This document shows, one piece after another, positions 1 to 11,590 of a stretch of 64,000 bases of DNA. Numbering within the stretch: position 1 is the first letter of the stretch; the number at the start of each line of letters is the position of its first letter. The position numbers and the translations under genes were made by a program. This DNA is from Schistocephalus solidus (lineage: Eukaryota > Platyhelminthes > Cestoda > Diphyllobothriidea > Diphyllobothriidae): the NCBI GenBank assembly GCA_017591395.1, contig WEDG01003982.1, positions 1 through 64,000 of the forward strand, written 5' to 3'. The notes beneath the pieces were generated by a model. The model searched no databases, was not told the origin of the DNA, and was given only the letters and a program-made list of their open reading frames with translations.

Positions 1-387
1 ACCACGACAGTCGTGAAGGGGCCCACGTCACGCGAATTCGCTATTAATCGATATCGGAAAGGCCAGGACCCACCAACAATCAATAAGCAAGCCAAAGTAC
101 GCACGTTGAGTACAGAAGGTGGCGATGTGGTAAAATTAAAGGCCCACGGGAACAGTAAGCACTGTAATCTGGTGATTGAAACACGAGAATTGCCGAAACG
201 TCAGGTTAAATATACCTCTTTCCATGACGACAACTCATCTTCTTTTTCTTCTTCAGAGGATGGTGAGCATGTAAATATAGGCAGAATGAAGTTGCCGGCA
301 ACGACCAGGGAAACTGGAATGGTCATTTCCAGCTTATTAGCCATCATCAGACAGCAAAAATCAACCACCAGTGATGCACCGCCCTAG
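1..387 (+). CDS. Open frame from window edge, possible 3' exon, unknown protein
   Basis: Frame 1 is open from the first base to a TAG at 385-387, about 128 residues, so it may be the end of a gene lying left of the window. The segment has a basic first half and an acidic Ser/Asp-rich patch around residues 75-85 (DDNSSSFSSSEDGE). I recognise no domain. The last residues run up to a tRNA-like repeat, so the true exon may end earlier at a donor I cannot identify. It could equally be a chance open frame. Confidence 0.3.
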   Translation, partial: TTTVVKGPTSREFAINRYRKGQDPPTINKQAKVRTLSTEGGDVVKLKAHGNSKHCNLVIETRELPKRQVKYTSFHDDNSSSFSSSEDGEHVNIGRMKLPATTRETGMVISSLLAIIRQQKSTTSDAPP

Positions 388-452
388 GCTCGAACCCATA
401 ACCTGTTGATTAGAATTCCACCGCTCTAAGCATTGAGCCAAGTGCTCACTAA
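380..452 (-). repeat. tRNA-like SINE relic
   Basis: On the minus strand the stretch has a B-box-like GGTTCGAGCC (complement at 388-397) and upstream an A-box-like CTTGGCTCAATG. The spacing is close to that of a tRNA, but I cannot fold a proper anticodon arm. A tRNA-derived SINE head or a tRNA pseudogene fits best. Confidence 0.4.
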
Positions 453-460
453 CTGGGGTT

Positions 461-1499
461 GGGTATGGCTGACATATGACCCTCGTAAGCAAAGAAGAAT
501 CCTACGTCAAATTCCACACAGCCAACATTTCTCTTAGTTTCTCCATCTATCTGCTGTTAGCTAACATTCTTCCTTCTCTCTGGTAGTTTCGGTTACACCT
601 TGCTCTTCGCTTGATCACCATTTACTTGATTCAAGTGAAACTTTCCACTTTATTATATATCCAAGAAGCGGTAGTCGCTCAAAATATAAATCCGGTTTTA
701 CTAGTTAGATATTCATCGTGATTAACTCAATCGTGTCATGCCCGATTCAGTGCTTATAAATGTTCAAAAATATTTGCAACTTGGCAAAATAGAGTCAAGT
801 CGTGATATGACCTTGTCCCCATTACCCCGTAAAATAATGTTGAAAATGAAACTCAGGCAGTGTTACTGTTGGAAAGAAAAATAACCGAATGAAACTCGCA
901 CAAAGAAGTGTTTTTCTGTCAGACTATGAGCCGAGGAAAAGATTGAAAATGCAGGAATTCAAGCAGATAATGGACAGAGGGAGAAAGACTTGAAAATAAG
1001 AGGTGACAAAATAATCCAGGTACATGAGTCAATGCTGTGGGAAAAACCTGTCATGATGAAGGCCATACCTCTCCGATGACGAAATATAATCGACGTAAAT
1101 TTTCAAAGCCTGTTCAACAAAATGGACAAAATTTGAACACTAGTTGATTAAATTGAGCCAGAATAATTATTTTACAGAAATTTGGCTTACCTTCAACAAC
1201 TCAGACTCTGGAATATACTTTCCATGTGGACTTCAACATGGAGTTCAACATGGATAATGGAAATCTTGCTTTCTTCTTTACGCATCGTTTGAAATAGGTT
1301 TCGAATTTCAAGTTCTTCGAGCTTACGAGTTTTTAGTCTCTATATCAGTGTAGAAGACATGGGGCTTGGGATTTATTAAATAATTGACTGCATATTCCCC
1401 CGAATTCGGACATAGTGACTTGGACGAAAAGATATTGTGGCTTTGAAAAAATTACAATGCTGCAGATTCTTCCCTGCCCCAGGATTTATCTCAACTAAA
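461..1499. other. No recognisable feature
   Basis: About 1 kb of AT-rich sequence with stops in all frames and no repeat that I can match elsewhere in the window. Confidence 0.5.
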
Positions 1500-1773
1500 A
1501 GTTCAAGCTTCCATTTTCGCTCATTTCCGAAACTCACGCCACCTGTGTGCTCCCTGTATCTGCTCTCAATTGCGGAAGGGGCTCACACCAATGGCTGGGT
1601 CGTTATATCCTCATATTCTTATATTATTGGTTACGTCCTCATATAGTCATTTTCTTGAATATCATTACCGACTCTCCGTTAATTTTGTGGCGTCTAACAT
1701 CAATCGCATTTACTTTGTATCCCCATAAGTATACAAAACTCAGGTGTCTTAAATTTATTGCCACGAAAACTTG

Positions 1774-1856
1774 GTCCTGACCTGGTTTCAAACCTGCACC
1801 GCAAAATTACGTAGGATTGAATACCGACACCACTAACCACTCAGCTACATCGATCG
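1774..1856 (-). repeat. tRNA-like module in LINE B 5' region
   Basis: The minus strand reads GTAGCTGAGTGG (A-box-like) and, some 45 bases on, GGTTTGAAACC (B-box-like; complement at 1784-1794). It lies about 175 bases before the ORF1 coiled coil, antisense to the LINE, the same place as the tRNA-like module at 11869-11960 in LINE C. Confidence 0.5.
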
Positions 1857-2148
1857 GAGGTTTCGATCAGCAACTTAATATACTTGCAGAAAATTATGAC
1901 GAATAACACTATTCAGCTAATTATTCACCTCGCGCTAAACGGGTAAAAAGTGTAGTAAGCCTAATAGATGAAGCTTATGAATTTGAACATTGTATTGGGT
2001 GTTTCAGCCTCCTATAGAAATTCTAAGGGATGGAGCAGGAGGAAGCCAATCTAAAGCAAGAAACAGATAACTTAAAAAATCTATTTCTCACTCACCATTC
2101 AAAAAATCACCTGTCATTACAAAACCTTCGGTAAAGAAAACTTTGTAT

Positions 2149-2153
2149 GCATA
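2149..2153. repeat. Target-site duplication of LINE A (left)
   Basis: GCATA directly precedes the A/T-rich LINE tail and recurs at 3999-4003 past the truncated 5' end. Removing one copy plus 2154-3998 gives a sequence that aligns with the uninterrupted LINE C at about 12255-12300. Confidence 0.65.
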
Positions 2154-3998
2154 TTTATTTATTTATTTATTCCCAGTTTACAGGCAAGGGCAAACGAGAC
2201 ATACACTAGATGGTCGAGCTGACAGTAAAAAAAACTCCTGATCGTCTTCGGGAGAAAAAACTACAGCTTATTGATGGATTGAAGTTCAGGACAGGGAAGC
2301 GTTAATACAGGTGCATGGTGAAGTAATTCTCCTTTCAGTGTTATGGATCCGGTATTCTGCACCAGCAGGTATGTTGCCGAATGGTTATTCGCTGTCGAAT
2401 GAGGAAGAAGCCGATAGCGGACTACAGAGCCAACAATATTGCCATCAGCATGAAGTCCGGCACAGGATTCAGAGTCCGTGAATGCCATCAGAATGGAAGA
2501 GAGCTTCCACAGATGAAGCGCCCAAAATTTTTGGAAGGTGTCCTGGATGTGGAAAACTAGTCACAGCCCTCGTAAACAGGGGATAGCTTTGCTGAATTTT
2601 GATACTTCTGGGTAGCTTATTCAAGATTGCTATAGCGTTTACTGTTAAAAAAACTGATGGTATCCAGCGGTGCGTGCCAAAGGAAGAAATAAAAATGCAT
2701 CTCGAAGACTGGTCCCTCGAGAGTGGTCGAGCTGCCTCAGAGATGTAAGGGGGTTAAAAGTACAGCTGTTTACAAGTTTAAACAGTAAAAATAGTCCATT
2801 CTCTAATCTGCGAAGCTACAAAGGGATAATGTTAGTTAGCTCACAGCATTTTTGATAGGACAGGTTTCTGTGTTCTGAAGAGAAAACTATTTTTTAAAGA
2901 AGTGCTGGACTGATTCTATCTTCTTCCGTTCACTAGCGTGCAGAAGACTTAATAGAAACGAGCAGTATTCCAGACTAGGTTTGACATACATTTCATAAAG
3001 GCTGATTCTAATATTGATGGTTTTAAAATTTCTCCGAATAAACCCAGTAGTTTGGCGTTCTTTCGAAACAATCAAAGCACAGTGCTCTGACAGGTTTCTG
3101 TGTTCTGAAGAGAAAACTCTTTTTAAAGAAGTGCTGGACTGATTCTTTCTTCTTCCGTTCACTAGCGTGCAGAAGACTTAATAGAAATGAGCAGTATTCC
3201 AGACTAGGTTTGACATACATTTTATAAAGGCTGATTCTAATATTGATGGTTTTAAAATTTCTCAGAATAAACCCAGTAGTTTGGCGTTCTTTCGGGACAA
3301 TCAGATCGCAGTGCTCTGACAGATTAAGACCACTAGAATATGATATGAACAGATCCTTTATAACTCCTGGCACATTAAGGTCGTTACCGTCCATTTTTAG
3401 ATGGGGATGATGGTTGTCGCCAATAACTATAACGGAGCCATTGTACCAAAAACGGGAAAGGTGCCATGTGCGACACAACTGAGCAAAGGCCTGAAAATCC
3501 TTTTTTTAAGAGCTCGAGCACGATGTTGTGATCGGCTATTATATATCGATAGGCAATTTATAAATCTTCTGCGTATATAAAGGGCCTACCATTCTGAAAA
3601 CAATCAAGAACATCATTGACAAAAAGGAAAAATCGGAACGGGCCGAGCACGCTATCCTGAATGATTCCACTACTCACATCAGAAATTTTAACCAGTTGTG
3701 CGCGAGAATTCACATAGGAGGATATTAATTTCAGAAGCATGTAGCCTACGCCAAAGTGGACAAGTTTCAGCAGGAGGAGATCAGGGTCAACATGATCAAA
3801 AGCCTTAGTGAAATCGAAATAAACGGTTTAAATGGCAAAACCACTGTCTCTAGTTTGTAGCCCATAATCAAAGAAAGAGAGCTGGCAGGTGCCACAAGAC
3901 CTTTTTTCGAGGAACCCATGCTGAGCCGCATTAAGTAGGTTATTCTCTGTAAGGTGACACATCATCTTGCCATTGATCAATGTCTCTAAGATCTTCAA
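2154..3998 (-). mobile_element. LINE A, 5'-truncated CR1/jockey-like copy inserted in LINE B
   Basis: The minus strand carries the C-terminal half of a non-LTR reverse transcriptase: a decayed thumb/finger part near 3600-3990 (including FDFTKAFD in a broken frame), an RT motif with YAED near 3558, and the post-RT block with 'VKPSLEYCSF'. Its 3' terminus is GTAAACTGGGAATAAATAAA, the same tail as LINE B (7795-7822) and LINE F (20205). It is bounded by the direct repeat GCATA at 2149-2153 and 3999-4003. The copy is dead: several frameshifts and a 230-bp internal tandem duplication. Confidence 0.8.
2860..3319. repeat. 230-bp tandem duplication inside LINE A
   Basis: 2860-3089 and 3090-3319 are near-identical direct repeats, both beginning 'acaggtttctgtgttctgaa'. 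They duplicate the post-RT coding part, so the 'VKPSLEYCSF' block occurs twice on the minus strand. LINE B and F have it once. Confidence 0.85.
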
Positions 3999-4027
3999 GC
4001 ATACCTTAAGCTCACATAGAAGAAATC

Positions 4028-4342
4028 GTGTCTACCGAACCCAGTAAACCAGAAAGTGTTTCCTTAGCTCGAAAGGGATTCCCATCTATTCTTTACTCCA
4101 AACCTTTGTCACTTGCATCAGGCAGCATTAGCAAGGATCTGGCTTTACAACCCAGCGCTGCATCGCTACTGGACGCTGCAAGAAAATACGATGTTAAAGT
4201 GGTCGGTGAGTTTGTTAAGACAGAGAGGCAAAGGTCGAAGGAGACAAAGTCGTTCACGGATTTGGCTCCAGTCAGCCCAATACCCGGTTCATCTGGACCT
4301 ATCAGACCAAATAAACTGGATGCAAGTCGAAACATAATGTAG
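4028..4342 (+). pseudogene. LINE B ORF1 remnant
   Basis: About 104 open codons without recognisable domain, rich in Ser, Pro and Lys. The start region 'cgtgtctaccgaacccagtaaa' aligns with 'cgtgtctaaagagctcagtaaa' at 12300 in LINE C, which puts it in ORF1 of that family. The protein would be the nucleic-acid-binding ORF1p; that role is inferred from position only. Confidence 0.5.
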
Positions 4343-4822
4343 TTATAAAATGTGTCCCGGAGTCAACGTCAATAATTCTAAAGGAGTGAGTTAAACATGA
4401 CTGGGATCTCCTTCAATCGTATGAAAAAATACTGCTAACAGACGGCGAGTCCATCCACATTCTCAAGGCATAGAGAATAGGGAAGCCTCCGTCAGCACCA
4501 AATTTTAATCCTCGACCAATACCTCTTAAAATCATCTTGGAAAACGAAGCACAGGCACAGCTCCTGCAACAGAGAAAATAAACCCTACGGGGTCTGCCTT
4601 ATTAAGTTTTTTTTTCAACCGGAATACGGGCTGAAAGAGCGAATGAAGAAGAGACATGTAATAATTGAACTGGAAAGAAGAAGAACCAATGGTGAGGCAC
4701 ATCTCCAAATAAGGGACGGAAAAATAGTTAAAGTTAGAAGAGCATTTCTTGGACCGAAAGGCAGTCACTCTGACAGCCTAACTGTCCCCTAACAGGAACT
4801 AAAAACTTGCCCACTTTAAATG

Positions 4823-5443
4823 TTCATTTTAAATGCCAGATCTCTGTTTAATAAGATGCCTTTGCTCCAGACTCTTGTTATCGTCCACCATCCTGACATT
4901 GAATTAGTTACAAAGACATGGGCAACACCCTGCGTATCCGACTTTGAACTCTCTATTCCATGATCGACACGTGGGGCTTGGCGGAGGAGGCTGTATCTAT
5001 GTTGAGCAGACAATTACATTTCTGTCGTTGGACTTTCGACAATTTACCGCGGCAGAAGAGAGCTGTTGGCTCTGAGTTGTTCTAAAGGACAACTGCTCTT
5101 TACTCGCCCACCCAACGCAAGCGAGTATTACGATCTCTGTCTCTCGCAGGCATTTCACGCCACAGCTGACTTAAATTGAAAGTACTGCTTGATTGCAGGT
5201 GACTTCAATCTTCCTGAAGTTCATCGGTTTCCATCTTCCGGTCCTCCAATGTGCGAAGACTTACTTGAAGTCATAGATATCAGCATGTGGGACCAGGAAT
5301 CTGATTTTCCTACCTGTGGATCAAACAAACTTGATCATATTTTCTGTAGACGATGTCAGTCATTGTCAGTGTCACCTTTAGACCCAGTTGGGAGTTCTGA
5401 CCAAACCAGAGGTTTTTGTACACTAGAACTCGAGGATGACTAA
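4823..5443 (+). pseudogene. LINE B endonuclease domain, broken
   Basis: The N-terminal block reads NARSLFNK...HPDI..VTKTW in one frame from about 4820. After stops, the catalytic block GDFNLPEV is seen at about 5190-5220, and the C-terminal SNKLDHIF at 5325-5346. These are the apurinic/apyrimidinic-like endonuclease motifs of non-LTR retrotransposons, which nick the target site. At least two in-frame stops lie between the blocks. Confidence 0.75.
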
Positions 5444-6079
5444 ACGTTTTCCAAAAAATATAGCATTTTCCGCGATTTACGATGAACAAATATGGGGAAT
5501 TACTGACACATCTTAATTCCCCGATTGGGCTTACTTCATTCTATGTTTGGATGTGGATGTTTGTACTTATACTTTGAACCAAGTTCTGGGTCCACTCAGT
5601 TCTCGTTTTGTTCACCGTCAGAAAATAATTAATGTCAAGGATGAAGTCTACCTCCCTTTATCTTTCCGCCGTAGACTGTGTACACTCTCACGTCGTTTTC
5701 ATCTACAAATCGACACTTCCGTCCTGCCCTTGATCCAAATAATCTTTGAACAGGCTAAGAAGCTGTCTGAAGAAAAACAGCCAGCTGATGAGGTTAAATT
5801 TGCTGAAAACCCTTTGTTAAATGTTGCGAAACTCTTTTCACGCATTTTAAAAGCACAGAAAAAAACGCAGAAAAAACGCAAAACCCCGTACTTCGAGACG
5901 CTTTATGAAACCCATAGCTAAAGCTAAGTTGACAGCTGATAGCTTCAGTGCTTTCTTGTCCAGAACTTTTAGTTGACATTCTATCGCTCCCTTTCCGAAC
6001 ATCCGGGGTTGGTCCGGTACCATCATTGAAACCATAACTTTTACCCTTTATGAAGTGACCGAAGCTATTCCGTGGTTTT

Positions 6080-7213
6080 GTTAAGCTTTCAGTCCCGGAC
6101 CAGATGGGGTCCTGGTCAGCATTCTAAAGGCTGATTCAAATGATATATTTCCGTCCCTTATGTATAAGATATTTAATTTTGCCCTTGATAGTGACAACTT
6201 CCCTTTTTTTATGGAAGGAATCGCACATTCTGCCTATACCCAAACACGGCCAATCTACGTTAGTTAGCGACTTTAGTCCAGTAAATACAATGCCCGCAGC
6301 CTCAAAATTTTTAGAGACCTTGATCAATGATAAGATGATTCGTCACCTAACAGAGAATAACCTACGTACTGCGGCTCAGCATTGGTCCCTTGTTGACCCT
6401 GATCTCCTCCTGCTGAAACTTGCCTCCTTCGGCATATGTAACAAGCTTTTGAACTTTTTATCCTCATATTTGGATGCTCTCACTAAAAGAAATAAGATTT
6501 GCAACGTTATCTCCAACCCGAAGAATGTGAGGAGTGGAATCATTCAGGATAGCGTGCTCGGCCCGTTCCTATTTTTCTTTTTTGTCAACGATGTTCCTGA
6601 TTGTTTTCAGAATGGTAGGCCCTTTATGTACGCTGAAGATTTATAAATTGCCTATCGATATAATAAAGCCGATCGCAATATCGTGCTCGAGCTATTAAAA
6701 AAGGATTTTCAGGCCTTTGCTCAGTTGTGTCGCACATGGTGCCGTTCCCATTTTTGGTACAATGGCTCCGTTATAGTTATTGGCGACAACCATCATCCCC
6801 ATCTAAGCATAGACGGTAACGACCTAAATGTGCCAGGAGTTATAAAGGATCTGGGCATATCATATTGTAGTGGTCTTAATCTGTCAGAGCACTGCGCTCT
6901 GATTGTCTCGAAAGAACGCCAAACTACTGGGTTTATTCTGAGAAATTTTAAAACCATCAATATTAGAATCAGCCTTTATAAAATGTATGTCAAACCTAGT
7001 CTGGAATACTGCTCATTTCTATTAAGTCTTCTGCACGCTAGTGAACGGAAGAAGATAGAATCAGTCCAGCCCTTCTTTAAAAAAGAGTTTTCTCTTCAGA
7101 ACACAGAAACCTTTCATACCAAAAATGCTGTCAGTTTACTTATATCGACCCCTTGTGGCTTCGCAGATTACAAAAGGGGCTATTTTTACTGTTTTAAACT
7201 TGTAAACAGTTGA
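6080..7213 (+). pseudogene. LINE B reverse transcriptase, internally deleted
   Basis: Blocks in order: SPGPDG near 6095, 'WKESHILPIPKHG' at 6215-6253, 'FLETLINDKMIRHLTENNL', then an abrupt jump from AAQH to 'VDPDLLLLKL'. Compared with LINE F (21430-22032) about 38 residues are missing, including motif A (FDFTKAFD). Motif B appears as SGIIQDSVLGPF and motif C as YAED instead of YADD. The thumb and 'VKPSLEYCSF' block follow at 6683-7213. Confidence 0.8.
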
Positions 7214-7959
7214 ACCTTTAACCCCCCTACATCTCTGAGGCAGCTTGACCACTCTCGGTGGACCAGTCATCGAGATGCATTTTTATTTCTTCCTTTGGCA
7301 CGCACTGCTAGATACCATCAGTTTTTTACAGTAAAAGCTATAGCAATCTTGAATAAGCTACCCAGAAGTATCAAAATTCGGCAAAGCTTTCCCTTGTTTA
7401 CGAGGGCTTTGACTAGTTTTCTACATCCAGGACACCTTCCACAAATTTTAGGTGCTGCATCTGTGGAAGCTCTCTTCCGTTCTGATGGCGTTCATGGACT
7501 CTGAATCCTGTGCCGCACTTCATGTTGACGGCAATGTTGTTGGCTCTGTAGTCCGCTATCGGCTTATTCATCAGTCGACAGTGAGCAACCGTTCGCTGAC
7601 ACACCTTTTGCTGGCGCATAAGACTGGATCCATTAAACTGAAGGGAAATTTACACCTGTGTCACCACATCCGCGTCCCCAATTTGAATCTCTGAATAAGC
7701 AGCATTTTTTGTCCTGAAAACACTTGAAAGATCAATCTGGGTTTTTTTTCACTGTCAGCTTGATCCTCTTCTGTATATTTTTTTGAGTTTGCTTGTAAAC
7801 TGGGAATAAATAAATTACTAAATGATGTATGTCTCTTATATGTGACATTGCCAAATCATCCTTGTTAGAATTAATGTTAACTGTTGTCAGCTGGTCCGCT
7901 CACCAACAAGAGACATCTATTGAGAAGATCTGATTTTTACGAATTTAATTGCTCCCCTC

Positions 7960-9420
7960 GTTTTTTACTTCAACCAGGACGTCTTCCAAAGTGACCATGC
8001 ATTAATTTCCTGTTGCTTTCCACTTTCTTCTCGGAAAAGGCTAGCTCAAGTCGTACCAATCTATCTTTCGATCTCGCAGAAAACAACTTAATAATCAACT
8101 CTCCTGCATCACAGGACTTCCATAATTTCTCATCCCTAAATGATGCAGCAAGTATTTTTGACTTCATTTCGGCTATTTCCGAAGGCATCCTGAAATGTTG
8201 CAAAGCGGAATTTGTAAGCCCTACAATTCTGATTTTTCCGCTCCTCCATTTTTTGCACAGACTAAAGAAAATGAGGAGATAAGTGAACGATCGATCCACT
8301 AGCACAAAATCTGTGCATCTAGGAATTGCGGAGATTTTCAAAGTAGCCTTTGATTTTCGTCTTAAGCTTAACCGTCATAGGGCCTCGTGAGCACTCGGTG
8401 ATCTATATCTTGTGAAATTTGCCGCACAAGTTTTCCGTCGTCGGTCTTCCTCTAAGCATATTCATGAAAGTCTCCTCTTGCTAAAGGAAGGCAAAAGCTT
8501 CATCCTCGACGTCCCTGACAGGGCAGAATTTTTTAATGCATTCTTTGCTAAATGTCTTAATACGGAATCTTAATGGTTTCAGTCGTTTCATCTGCGTTCA
8601 CGCAGTGTTCTCAATGCCATTGATGTCTCCTTAGATTTCATTCAAACTCAGATAAATTGTTCATAAAACTCGCTTTTTCTGGAACTGGCAGTATCCTTAA
8701 TTCAGTTTTAAACATAGTGACTAGCTTTTCCAAATACTTAGCCAGGTCTTCTCTGTTTATCTTTCAAACGATTTTTCCCTGATACATAGAAGACATATAT
8801 TGTTATTCCAGTCTTCATATCACGATCTTGCTCGGCTGTTAATGAATATCGAGGCATTCATAAAACAACTATAAAACTTCTCGAAAAGATGCCTTTCAAG
8901 GCAATTCTTGAACTCTGCCTGGCTAATAAAGGTTTGAGCTCCGCTCAGCATGGTTTGTTTTACCTGAGAGATCATGCGAAACTTGTCAATGAGCTTTTCT
9001 TGACATGTTCCTTTCACTTAGTATTGAGCAGCAGTGAGGTGTTGTGATCTATGTTGATCTTAGCAAAGCCTTTGATAATGTGCCTGACAGATGTCTTATA
9101 ATGAAACGGGAAGGCCTCAGCATCCAGCCTCCTCTCCTCGACATCATCGGCTCCTACTTGTCTAACCGCAGTCAAAATGTCTTTGTAAGTAATAGCTACT
9201 CGGCGCCTCATTTGATCACAAGTGGTGTATTTCAAGGCATGATCCTGGATCCTCTTCTCGTCATTCTTTACCTCAATGGCTTTTCAACAGTGCTCGAAAA
9301 TTCCCAACGCTTCATTTATGCTGATGAACTTAAGTGCATTTCTTCATTTTTACGGATACTAACAATATTTGCGTTTATAAAATTAACTCTGATCTGATTG
9401 CCCTATCAAAATACAGTTTG
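7960..9420 (+). mobile_element. LINE D fragment (CR1/jockey-like)
   Basis: A 5'-truncated LINE. 7970-8640 is the linker between endonuclease and RT (SDHALISCCFPLSS near 7991). RT blocks follow: 'KGLSSAQHG' near 8930, motif A YVDLSKAFDNVP at 9047-9082, motif B SGVFQGMILDPLL at 9221-9259, motif C YADE at about 9319 (canonical YADD). Frameshifts break the frame at several places. The element ends or is cut at about 9420, where an inverted LINE fragment begins. Confidence 0.7.
9044..9397 (+). pseudogene. LINE D reverse transcriptase palm
   Basis: 117 open codons with RT motifs A (DLSKAFDN), B and C. The active-site YADD reads YADE. The polymerase domain is incomplete on both sides. Confidence 0.7.
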
Positions 9421-9429
9421 ACTTGTCTT

Positions 9430-10860
9430 TAGAATTTAGAATTTTTATTTGGTTAGCACCGGCAAGGCACTGTCTAAGCAAACATTAGTAAGGAAATAAA
9501 GTTATGACAATGTGTGCAGATAAAATGTACAAATAGATAACTTGTCCTGCTATGTCAACAGTTAGCGATGTTTTAAAATTAATGGTGAACTAGAAAAATA
9601 GGCAGTGAAAAAAAACTCCTAATATAAAAATGGAGGCACAGTTCAATAGTCCTTCATTTTTGAATAGAAGGTAGGAGAAAAATCTGCTTAGGAAAAAATG
9701 GTCAGGTGGTAGGGAAGGGTAATACGGTAGAAGCATTTCAGAACGAGATAATGAAACGTCGAGGTGATTTGTTCTTGATCACTTAGGCGTATGAAACAAA
9801 ATCTCACGGAAAATGCGTCAATGAACTTAAGTCCTCAGCATCTTAGGATCCAGAATTGAATTCTGATGATGGTGAGTATCCAAAGAAACGATAAAATTTT
9901 AGACTGTGGACCACCGAATGTGTACGTCCGAATGACGTCATCGTTTGGATGACTGGTGATATAAGGAGACATCATAGTTCATGGGCGACCCAAGGTAGCG
10001 AAAATATAGTTTCAAGAGGGTCACTTAAATTCCCGATGGTCCTTTCTCCGAGTCATGGGGAAAGCTACTGGGAAAAAGATGAGGAAAAATAAAAAGGTTA
10101 ATAGAATCAGTGTTAAGATAAATGTGCAGTCTTCGCTTGAATGCAGATAGACTAGTTAACGACCTAATTTCAATTGGCAAGTTATTCCAAAGAAAACTTT
10201 ACCTAGAAGCAAAGAAGAGAGAGCGTATATACGTGGAGGATGCAGGGAGAGGTATAATTAGTGCAGAATTTCTTAGGTTATAAGGAAGACTAATGGGGGT
10301 AATGACAGAAAGCTTGGGGAGAGTTAAACTATTATTTAGTCGGAAAAGGAGGCAAAAAGCCTGCTTCAAGTCTCCTGACCCAAAGAAATTTTAGCTTCAT
10401 TAGCTGGCATCTTGTTGAGTAGGAAGTAGTTGAAAGAGTCGGAAATAGGAGTTTTTTTGTTAAATGTCTTTGGACATTTGCAATTTTTGAACGGCTAGAT
10501 TCGTTCATTAAACCGAAGAAAGGACAGCAAAATTCAAGAATGGGAAGTACAAACATACGATAAAGTCTTAATTTAATTTCAGGAAGGTAGAAATTATAAG
10601 AAATAAAGCCGCAAATCTGAGCAGCTTCGGCCGTAATTCTATCGGCATGAGGCGAAAGATTTAATTTATTGGTGTAGCTTAAGCCCAAGTCCTTGATGGA
10701 GGAACATTCAATCATAGGGCAACCTTCAAAAAAAGAGGTTGCGGCAGCCTTACAGGCCCAAAATTCATGTAGCGACACTTAGTAGGTGAGAACTCCATTA
10801 GCCATGTGGAGCTCCAAGCCGAAAGATCGTCTAAGTCTGAATGACTTTGTTCTAGGCACC
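9430..10860 (-). mobile_element. LINE E fragment, antisense
   Basis: The minus strand carries the C-terminal RT part at 10332-10778 (148 codons: 'IKDLGLSYTNKLNLSPHA', 'ILEFCCPFFGLMN', 'RSKIANVQRHLTKKLLFP'), the usual block after the YADD motif in CR1/jockey LINEs. The region 9430-10330 would be the 3' UTR. Boundaries are approximate; the 3' end appears near 9430, where AAATAAAAATTCTAAA reads on the minus strand. Confidence 0.65.
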
Positions 10861-10989
10861 GTTCGGTCGTAGAGTTAGAGAAGGAATACACGCAGATGCT
10901 TGGCAGATGGAGTTTTCCTTATCCAAATGTAGTTTCTTGTATTAAGGCCTCTCCAGGCTTCCCGAATCCATATTGTTTCTAAATAATCC

Positions 10990-11590
10990 ACAATAAGAAC
11001 GCTCCACCAAAAGGGACTTAGGGCAAAGTTATATTTATTGTGTTATACCCACATCCAATTCGAATTCCGGCAAAGGCTGCACAGGTATATGGTTTTATAT
11101 CACATTTTATTCCTTCCAGAATTAAAGTTACAACTTTTCCCTCTGTTTGTTTTTCCCATCCTAGAATATTGCTGCTCCTATCAGGTCTAATGAACGCCTA
11201 TGACCATGGTAAGATCAAAATTTCCAGTAAAACTTTACGTGAATACTCTTTTCTCTTCCCGGATCCAGTATTTCTTATACTGAAACATGTCAAATAGTAA
11301 AGAGTAAATTTCTTTGGCTAAAAAGACTTGAAACCGGTCACTGTTTCCCATTTCGTATAAATTCTAGCCCTTAAATTCCATAACTTAACGCTTCCACTCC
11401 AGTAGAGCACAAAAACTACTCGCGTCTCGTTGGAAATTAGTTCCAGATTTCAAATCCGTTACGTTTAGTGTAGAAGGCACGTTGGTTGCAAATAACTCAC
11501 AAGTCGATCACCTATTCTCGAACTTTTTGAGTTATTTACCTGAACGTAACGATTCCGTGTCCGTCTGAATATCCTTTCCTGAGGATTCTT
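10990..11590 (+). mobile_element. LINE fragment of the E family, sense
   Basis: The frame at 11040-11297 matches the C-terminal RT block of LINE E in the opposite orientation (KAAQVYGFIS, SRIKVTTF, LLLLSGLMNA, HGKIKISSKTLREYSFLFP). It has several frameshifts. It runs into the 5' part of LINE C at about 11600. Confidence 0.55.

Larger units (their letters stand above)
1500..2153 (+). mobile_element. 5' part of LINE B (CR1/jockey-like)
   Basis: This segment aligns with 11600-12200, the 5' part of LINE C: both share a 'tctgctctcaat' block, an antisense tRNA-like stretch, an 'gcgggtaaaaag'/'acgggtaaaaag' block and the start of ORF1, which reads as a short coiled coil (MEQEEANLKQETDNLKNL here, MEKEISNLKQEMTKLQGS in C). 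The 5' limit is only approximate. The element is interrupted at 2154 by LINE A and continues at 3999. Confidence 0.6.
3999..7825 (+). mobile_element. LINE B, main part (ORF1, endonuclease, RT, 3' tail)
   Basis: Continuation of LINE B after the LINE A insertion. In order: ORF1 remnant (4028-4342), apurinic-type endonuclease (about 4820-5440), linker (5547-5921), reverse transcriptase (about 6080-7215), C-terminal tail and a 3' UTR ending in GTAAACTGGGAATAAATAAA. Endonuclease plus RT and a short A-rich microsatellite tail are typical of the CR1/jockey group. Frameshifts and stops separate every block, and the RT lacks motif A, so it cannot be active. Confidence 0.8.
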
